From positions 1,311,488-1,375,487 of the forward strand of contig CP133967.1 in the NCBI GenBank assembly GCA_036251935.1: 64,000 nt of DNA. The letters are read 5' to 3'. Origin of the DNA: Orbaceae bacterium lpD04. GTDB taxonomy: Bacteria; Pseudomonadota; Gammaproteobacteria; Enterobacterales; Orbaceae. Both the position numbers and the translations under genes were made by a program. Shown here piece by piece: positions 58,394 through 64,000 of this stretch (its first letter is position 1; every line of letters begins with the position of its first letter). The notes below the pieces were generated by a model that was not told the DNA's origin, did no database searches, and worked only from the letters and a program-made list of their open reading frames with translations.

Positions 58394-58876
58394 TTGTATA
58401 TTATGATAATAATTTCGGATCTATCTACCATTGCTCAATGGCTTAAAAAACTAAATGTAGAATTTTATCAATGTGATAATTGTGCTGCTCTTCATCTTTC
58501 TTATCTGCAGAAAATAGAAGGTGTGCATGATGCAAAAATTGAGTTGATTGATGATATATTAATCATATCTATTGAGGCCGAGGTTAAAACCTCCGCTATA
58601 ATGAGTTTGCTAAGCGAGCTGAGTCAAATTAATAAAAGTACTTTTTTAACAAAAGTATATTTAGATGTGAATGATAATAATGAGCCTAAAATTGTTTTCT
58701 CTTACGCTATGCATGTAGCTGAAGGACTGACATTTAACCAATTTAGCCTTTCACTTGCAAGTTTAGAAGAGGAGGCTTTACAAGTTATTAGTGAGTTATA
58801 CAACTGTGATTTATTGAATAGTAACAATCACCTCAGCGATGAAGTGCATTTTCAAACCTCAAATATATTCCATTGA
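58394..58876 (+). CDS. ybjN: YbjN domain-containing protein
   Basis: A 160-residue protein (E. coli YbjN 158). Shared segments include QWLKKLNVEFYQCDNCAALHL near residue 15 and AKIELIDD. YbjN affects motility, stress resistance and surface traits in E. coli by an unclear route; its fold resembles type III secretion chaperones. It lies just upstream of potFGHI, as in E. coli, though rimK and nfsA are absent here. Confidence 0.92.
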   Translation: MYIMIIISDLSTIAQWLKKLNVEFYQCDNCAALHLSYLQKIEGVHDAKIELIDDILIISIEAEVKTSAIMSLLSELSQINKSTFLTKVYLDVNDNNEPKIVFSYAMHVAEGLTFNQFSLSLASLEEEALQVISELYNCDLLNSNNHLSDEVHFQTSNIFH

Positions 58877-58954
58877 TAAATAATTGTTATTTAAAGTATT
58901 TTATTACTTGCGCTAAAATTTGATTTTTTTGTTTAAAAAACAATCATTTGATTG

Positions 58955-58960
58955 TATAAT
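58955..58960 (+). promoter_or_regulatory. Candidate -10 box for potFGHI
   Basis: A perfect TATAAT about 230 bases upstream of the potF start. The -35 hexamer is poor. If used, it gives a long structured leader. Confidence 0.4.
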
Positions 58961-59080
58961 TATCACCATTCATAATTTATGATTGGACATATCTGCAAAA
59001 TAAGGTATGTTATGCCACCGTAATAGAAAAGTAGCATTTAAATATAGTCTAATTTAGATCTACCCCATTACCTCGGTTTC

Positions 59081-59146
59081 GTCTTATGTAGACAAAATTT
59101 GGGTGTCTATTGTGCTTAATTAAGGGTCTTCCTTAGAGCAATAGAC
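59081..59146 (+). promoter_or_regulatory. Structured potF leader with alternative hairpins
   Basis: Main hairpin 59105-59146: GTCTATTG pairs with CAATAGAC, and inside it TAAGG pairs with CCTTA around GTCTT. The same GTCTA at 59105 can instead pair with TAGAC at 59089-59093, and that TAGAC can pair with GTCT at 59081. These exclusive pairings resemble a leader switch. It ends 41 bases before the potF ATG. No known riboswitch class recognised. Confidence 0.45.
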
Positions 59147-59187
59147 ATTGTGTTTAACATGTAATTACCCGATAGGGAGTGGTGCAC

Positions 59188-60321
59188 ATGTTTGCTCAAC
59201 GTAATCAATCAAATAGCAAATCTTCAATTAAAATTCTTTCAATCGTTGCAGGTCTATCAATGGCATTGTCTCAAGTCGCTATTGCTAAAGATCAAACAGT
59301 TAATATCTATAACTGGGCAGGACAAATTGGTTCGACGACTGTTTCTCAATTCCAAAAAACAACAGGAATTAAGGTTAACTATGATGTTTTTGATTCTAAC
59401 GAAGTGTTAGAAGGAAAATTAATGGCTGGCCATTCAGGTTTTGATGTCGTTTCACCATCAGATAGCTTTTTAGCTAGACAAATACAGTCAGATATCTATT
59501 TACCATTAGATAAAAGTAAATTAACAAATTGGGGTAATCTCGATCCTAATTTAATGAAATTAATGGCAACGCATGATCCTGACAATAAATATGCAATTCC
59601 CTATGTTTGGATGACAACGGGTATTGGCTATAATATCGATATGGTTAAAGCCCGTTTAGGTGAAGATGCACCTGTTAATAGCTGGGAATTGGTATTTAAT
59701 CCTAAATATGCGGATAAACTTAAAGACTGTGGCGTCGCATTTTTGGATGCGCCAACAGAAATTTTTGCCAGTGCATTACAATATTTAGGCAAAGATCCAA
59801 ATAGTACGAATGCTAAAGACTATACTGGCCCAGCTTATGATTTATTATCAAAAGTAAGACCTGACATTCGTTATTTTCACTCTTCTCAATACATTAATGA
59901 TTTAGCTAATGGCGATATTTGTGTTGTTCTTGGTTGGTCTGGTGATATTTTACAAGCACGAGATCGGGCGAATGAATCAAATAATGGCGTGCATATTGGT
60001 TACTCTATCCCTAAAGAAGGGGCGCTAGTATTTTTTGATACCTTTGCCATCCCTAAAGATTCAGATAATGTTGATGAAGCATTAGCATTTTTGAATTTTA
60101 TTTTAGAGCCGCAAGTTGCAGCCGAAGTCACTAATGATGTTAAATTTGCTAGTGCCAATAAAGCAGCGAACGATGGTTTTGTTAAGGCTGAAATAAGAAA
60201 CGATCCTACAGTATATCCATCTGATGCAACAATGGAAAAATTATTTACGTTAAAAGTGCAAGATCCGAAACTTGAACGTATTATTACTCGTACATGGACA
60301 AAATTTAAGACAGGTAAATAG
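59188..60321 (+). CDS. potF: Putrescine-binding periplasmic protein PotF
   Basis: Periplasmic receptor of the PotFGHI putrescine importer. Signal peptide to about residue 36 (SQVAIA), then the polyamine-binding fold (VNIYNWAGQIG, SPSDSFLARQI, VLGWSGDILQA). I start at ATG 59188, eight bases after GGGAG, giving 377 residues (E. coli 370). A terminator-like hairpin separates it from potG, which would give receptor excess over the transporter. Confidence 0.94.
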   Translation: MFAQRNQSNSKSSIKILSIVAGLSMALSQVAIAKDQTVNIYNWAGQIGSTTVSQFQKTTGIKVNYDVFDSNEVLEGKLMAGHSGFDVVSPSDSFLARQIQSDIYLPLDKSKLTNWGNLDPNLMKLMATHDPDNKYAIPYVWMTTGIGYNIDMVKARLGEDAPVNSWELVFNPKYADKLKDCGVAFLDAPTEIFASALQYLGKDPNSTNAKDYTGPAYDLLSKVRPDIRYFHSSQYINDLANGDICVVLGWSGDILQARDRANESNNGVHIGYSIPKEGALVFFDTFAIPKDSDNVDEALAFLNFILEPQVAAEVTNDVKFASANKAANDGFVKAEIRNDPTVYPSDATMEKLFTLKVQDPKLERIITRTWTKFKTGK

Positions 60322-60346
60322 GTAATACTATTTGCTTTACAATACT

Positions 60347-60387
60347 TAGACGGAGGCTTTTTTAAAGCCTACCGTCTACTTTTTTTT
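60347..60387 (+). terminator. Intra-operon terminator between potF and potG
   Basis: Stem TAGACGG + GGCTTT pairing with AAAGCC + CCGTCTA (13 pairs with a small internal loop), 3-base loop, then CTTTTTTTT. It lies 25 bases after the potF stop and 28 before potG; probable partial terminator. Confidence 0.85.
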
Positions 60388-60414
60388 GGCTTGTTGTTAT
60401 AAGGAAAAAGGTTA

Positions 60415-61551
60415 ATGAACAATAAAGCAACAGTTCAGGTTCAGCCTAAAAAGAAGATGATAACTCCATTATTGGAGATTAAAAATCTCACTAAAATATT
60501 TAATGATGATTATTATGCCGTTGATGACATAAATCTAACCATTTATGAAGGTGAAATATTTGCTTTGCTTGGTGCATCGGGTAGTGGTAAATCAACATTA
60601 TTACGAATGCTTGCTGGTTTTGAGCAACCAACTTCGGGAAAAATTATTTTAGACGGTAAAGATCTTTCAACTGTTCCACCTTATAAACGGCCAATAAATA
60701 TGATGTTTCAGTCATATGCATTGTTCCCTCATATGACTGTTGAACAAAATATTGCTTTTGGGCTTAAGCAAGATAACTTACCGGCTGACGAAATTCATCA
60801 GCGAGTGAAAGAGATGCTAACATTAGTCCATATGGAACAATATGGTAAAAGAAAGCCGCATCAATTATCCGGTGGACAGCGTCAGCGTGTAGCACTGGCT
60901 CGTAGCCTTGCTAAAAGACCAAAATTACTATTACTTGATGAACCAATGGGCGCTTTAGATAAGCAACTACGTGATCGCATGCAACTAGAAGTCGTATCAA
61001 TTCTAGAACAAGTTGGTGCAACTTGTGTGATGGTAACCCATGATCAAGAAGAAGCAATGACAATGGCTGGGCGTATTGCTATTATGAATAAAGGCCAATT
61101 TGTACAAATTGGTGAGCCAGAAGAACTATATGAACACCCTAATAGTCGTTATAGTGCTGAATTTATTGGCTCGGTTAATATATTTGAAGGAATTTTACAA
61201 GAAACCTTAGAAGATGGTTTAGTGATTAATTGCCCGATGCTCAAACATCCAATTAAAGTTGATTACGATTCCCCTGCCGCTGAAGGTGTACCTATTATGG
61301 TAGCACTCAGACCTGAAAAAATTCGTTTATGTGAAGAAATCCCTCAAGATGGTTATAACTTTGCTGTTGGTGAAGTGGCTGATATCGCATATTTAGGTGA
61401 TCTTTCTATTTATCACGTTCGCTTACATAGTGGACAAACGATTATTGCTCAATTGCAAAACGAAGATCGTTATCGAAAAGGGATGCCAACATGGGGAGAT
61501 GATATGTACCTAAGTTGGGATGTTGATAGTTGTGTTGTATTAACGGAATAA
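60415..61551 (+). CDS. potG: Putrescine ABC transporter ATP-binding protein PotG
   Basis: Cytosolic ATPase of PotFGHI. Walker A is GASGSGKST near residue 55, the ABC signature LSGGQRQRVALA near 155, Walker B LLLLDEP, and the H-loop VTHDQEE. The C-terminal TOBE domain follows. Length 378 (E. coli 377). Confidence 0.96.
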   Translation: MNNKATVQVQPKKKMITPLLEIKNLTKIFNDDYYAVDDINLTIYEGEIFALLGASGSGKSTLLRMLAGFEQPTSGKIILDGKDLSTVPPYKRPINMMFQSYALFPHMTVEQNIAFGLKQDNLPADEIHQRVKEMLTLVHMEQYGKRKPHQLSGGQRQRVALARSLAKRPKLLLLDEPMGALDKQLRDRMQLEVVSILEQVGATCVMVTHDQEEAMTMAGRIAIMNKGQFVQIGEPEELYEHPNSRYSAEFIGSVNIFEGILQETLEDGLVINCPMLKHPIKVDYDSPAAEGVPIMVALRPEKIRLCEEIPQDGYNFAVGEVADIAYLGDLSIYHVRLHSGQTIIAQLQNEDRYRKGMPTWGDDMYLSWDVDSCVVLTE

Positions 61552-61584
61552 TATATTTTCCCGTTTGATAATAGGAGGCTCTCA

Positions 61585-62769
61585 GTGCGTATCATTGGGT
61601 CTTGTGTTTTATTTAATGTATTCGTCTTAATAGGTTGCTACGTTAGTTTTACTAACAGTGGTGCGTTTTCCAATACAGCTGTAGATCTATTATTTACAGC
61701 GATGATATTTGGATTAATAACTTCTTTCGTTGGGCTATTTTTAACACAATATAAAACAACTCGTTTCTCATATTGGGTGATTATTGCGGGTTATATTATT
61801 TTTATCCCGACATTAATTCCAGTTGGCGCAATTGCTATTTATTATGTGATTAAGCGAATTAAAAAGTTACAAGATAAATCAGATCTAATGACTTCATATG
61901 GTCGTCTTTTAGTAACGAGTATTCCTTATATGTGGATGCTACTGTTATTTTTATTACCATTTTTGATTGTCTTTAAGATCAGTTTTTCTGAGATGATCAG
62001 AGCGATTCCGCCATATACCAATCTAATTAGTTATGCTGATGGATTATTTAATATCGTCCTAAATTTTGGTAATTACCTTAATTTGGTTGATGATACTATC
62101 TATATTGATGCTTATTTACAATCCCTAAAAATTGCATGTATTTCAACTTTTTTATGTATTTTGATTGGTTATCCTCTAGCATGGGCTATAACACAATGTA
62201 AGCAATCAACCAGAAATATTTTATTATTATTAGTTATTCTACCATCATGGACATCTTTTTTAATTAGGGTATATGCATGGATGGGGATCTTAAAGAATAA
62301 CGGTTTATTGAATAACTTCCTCATGTGGCTTGGTATAATTGATCAGCCGCTGATTATTTTAAATACTAACCTAGCGGTTTATATTGGTATTGTATATTCT
62401 TATTTACCGTTTGTGGTATTACCTATTTATACATCATTGAGTAAAATTGATAATACGTTAATTGAAGCCGCACTTGATTTAGGTTGTAAACCTTTGAAAA
62501 CATTTTTTAGTATTATTGTGCCATTAACTAAAAGCGGCATGATTGCTGGCGGAATGTTAGTCTTTATACCTGCCGTAGGTGAATATGTGATCCCTGAACT
62601 TTTAGGTGGTTCTGATACTTTAATGATAGGTAAACAGTTGTGGTTAGAGTTCTTTAATAATCGTGATTGGCCTGCAGCTTCTGCAGTTGCTTCGGTAATG
62701 TTAGCAATTCTTATTATACCGATATTCTATTTTAATAAATTTCAAAATAGCCAAGTAGGGGGTAAATAA
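61585..62769 (+). CDS. potH: Putrescine ABC transporter permease PotH, N-terminally extended
   Basis: Permease subunit of PotFGHI. The core (IPYMWMLLLFLLPFL onwards) matches E. coli PotH, with the EAA coupling motif EAALDLGCKPLKTF. The protein is 394 residues against about 317 in E. coli; the extra ~78 N-terminal residues contain about three hydrophobic segments. The GTG start at 61585 is supported by GGAGG six bases upstream, so the extension is real coding sequence. Confidence 0.93.
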   Translation: MRIIGSCVLFNVFVLIGCYVSFTNSGAFSNTAVDLLFTAMIFGLITSFVGLFLTQYKTTRFSYWVIIAGYIIFIPTLIPVGAIAIYYVIKRIKKLQDKSDLMTSYGRLLVTSIPYMWMLLLFLLPFLIVFKISFSEMIRAIPPYTNLISYADGLFNIVLNFGNYLNLVDDTIYIDAYLQSLKIACISTFLCILIGYPLAWAITQCKQSTRNILLLLVILPSWTSFLIRVYAWMGILKNNGLLNNFLMWLGIIDQPLIILNTNLAVYIGIVYSYLPFVVLPIYTSLSKIDNTLIEAALDLGCKPLKTFFSIIVPLTKSGMIAGGMLVFIPAVGEYVIPELLGGSDTLMIGKQLWLEFFNNRDWPAASAVASVMLAILIIPIFYFNKFQNSQVGGK

Positions 62770-62772
62770 TCG

Positions 62773-63789
62773 ATGAAAAATTTACCTATTATGGTTCGGT
62801 CATCATTTTTCGTATTTATTGGTACATTAATCGGTTCATTTATTTTAACCGTATTAATTTCATCAACGGGTTTTGATATTATATTTAGCCCAATTGAGTA
62901 TGCTGAATTTTATCTAGGCGTACTTATTTTTACTGTTATTGTAACGGCGATAATTATGCTGGCCTTATATTTAAGAGGGCTTAAACAATTTATTTTGTTT
63001 ATAAGTTTCTCTTTTTTATATATTCCGATGTTAATGTTAATTATTTATTCATTTAATAGTTCGCGATTAGTAACGGTATGGGCTGGTTTTTCAACTAAAT
63101 GGTATAGTGAATTACTTGATAACTCAGCGTTACTTAAAGCGGTTGCGTTAAGCTTATCAATTGCTGCAGCCTCTGCGACAGCCGCAATTATATTAGGCAC
63201 TTTAGCATCTTATGTAATTGTGCGTTTTAGGCGCTTTAAAGGCTCTAATTTATTCTCTTTTATGACAACGGCACCACTCGTTATGCCCGATGTAATTACT
63301 GGTTTAGCATTATTGCTTTTATTTGTAGCGATGGGGCAATTGATCGGTTGGCCACAAGATAGAGGTGCAATTACAATTTGGCTTGCACATGTGACATTTT
63401 GTACGGCTTACGTAACTGTTGTCGTCAGTGCTAGGCTGCGCGAGTTAGATAGTTCGATTGAAGAGGCTGCAATGGACTTGGGCGCAAATCCACTCAAGGT
63501 ATTTTTTATCATTACCTTACCAATGATTATTCCTTCGTTAATCTCAGGTTGGTTATTAGCATTCACACTATCTCTTGATGATCTAGTTATTGCAAGCTTT
63601 GTGGCAGGGCCTGGTGCAACAACGTTACCGATGTTAATTTTCTCAAAAGTAAGGCTTGGTGTAAGTCCTGACATTAATGCTCTTGCAACGATTATCTTAC
63701 TTATTGTAACTGTCATTGGATTTATTTCATGGATATTAATGAGACAAAGAGAGAAACGCCGAGAACAAGAAATGCGTAAAGCTAAATAA
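62773..63789 (+). CDS. potI: Putrescine ABC transporter permease PotI, N-terminally extended
   Basis: Second permease of PotFGHI. The core from FLYIPMLMLIIYSFNSS matches E. coli PotI, and the EAA motif is EAAMDLGANPLKVF. Length 338 against 281 in E. coli: about 58 extra N-terminal residues carrying two hydrophobic segments, parallel to the extension in PotH. It starts 3 bases after the potH stop, and a terminator follows. Confidence 0.94.
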   Translation: MKNLPIMVRSSFFVFIGTLIGSFILTVLISSTGFDIIFSPIEYAEFYLGVLIFTVIVTAIIMLALYLRGLKQFILFISFSFLYIPMLMLIIYSFNSSRLVTVWAGFSTKWYSELLDNSALLKAVALSLSIAAASATAAIILGTLASYVIVRFRRFKGSNLFSFMTTAPLVMPDVITGLALLLLFVAMGQLIGWPQDRGAITIWLAHVTFCTAYVTVVVSARLRELDSSIEEAAMDLGANPLKVFFIITLPMIIPSLISGWLLAFTLSLDDLVIASFVAGPGATTLPMLIFSKVRLGVSPDINALATIILLIVTVIGFISWILMRQREKRREQEMRKAK

Positions 63790-63800
63790 TCTTCGATATT

Positions 63801-63828
63801 AAAAGGGACATAAACAGTCCCTTTTTTA
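63801..63828 (+). terminator. Intrinsic terminator of potFGHI
   Basis: 9-base stem AAAAGGGAC / GTCCCTTTT with a 7-base loop and a continuing T-run, 11 bases after the potI stop. The final 170 bases of the window hold no recognisable gene. Confidence 0.88.
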
Positions 63829-64000
63829 TTTCTTCTTATCTGTTCTTTACGGTGTAGCATGAGGATATAAATTATAAAAGAAGCAAAATTATAGGGATCT
63901 ATCGCTAATTATTTAAAGCTAATAAGGTGTGTTGAGCACATTGAAAAGCAAGTCATATCTATCTATTTGTATTAAATTGTCATCCATTGTTACACTATAA

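Overview
The window is AT-rich gammaproteobacterial chromosome with mostly compact, orthologous housekeeping genes. Conserved neighbourhoods are shared with Enterobacterales: lapA-lapB, hinT-lpoB-nagZ, yoaA-tsaB, and grxA-ybjN-potFGHI. Combined with low GC, an ACT-less TyrR and a complete citrate-lyase cluster, this fits an Orbales member (Gilliamella/Orbus/Frischella-like) best. The order is an inference from gene content, not a database match. No rRNA, tRNA, insertion sequence or prophage was recognised.

Layout. (1) 0-8.1 kb, + strand: a nucleotide and nucleoside scavenging run (cpdB, cdd, pdp, ushA) that ends in the glycyl-radical enzyme yjjI and its activase yjjW. (2) 8.1-20.9 kb: an orphan hypothetical gene, ygfZ and ygfX back to back without sdhE between them, rsmI, nlpD, gpmA, an nlpD paralogue without LysM, a DUF4432 protein, rlmF, two small lipoproteins, and mutS. 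(3) 20.9-27.0 kb: an accessory island holding a complete type VI-A CRISPR-Cas locus. It has a 1240-residue Cas13a with two R-N-x3-H HEPN motifs, cas1, cas2, and a five-repeat array whose repeat closely resembles Leptotrichia Cas13a repeats. The array runs into the C-terminal remnant of a fic gene. (4) 27.3-32.1 kb: a frameshifted membrane-protein gene, a polysaccharide pyruvyl transferase, a yagU-like gene, and a membrane-anchored S9 peptidase. (5) 32.2-42.3 kb: citrate fermentation (citS, a FAH-family protein, citC, D, E, F and X on the - strand), divergent from the citA-citB two-component system, with citG beyond it. (6) 42.6-54.7 kb: an M20 amidohydrolase with an MFS transporter, ribA, pgpB, lapAB, tatD-family hydrolase, hinT, lpoB, nagZ, tyrR and two glycosyltransferases. 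(7) 55.1-63.9 kb: yoaA, tsaB, grxA, ybjN and the putrescine importer potFGHI.

How the genes work together. The first block takes extracellular nucleotides to free bases and (deoxy)ribose-1-phosphate, with YjjI/YjjW possibly acting on a downstream product. The cit block imports citrate with Na+, cleaves it to acetate and oxaloacetate, and includes all factors needed to build the lyase prosthetic group. It lacks a visible OadGAB pump, so the FAH-family protein is a candidate soluble oxaloacetate decarboxylase. The standout is the Cas13a locus: an RNA-guided RNA-targeting immune system in a lineage where, as far as I recall, Cas13a is not well described.
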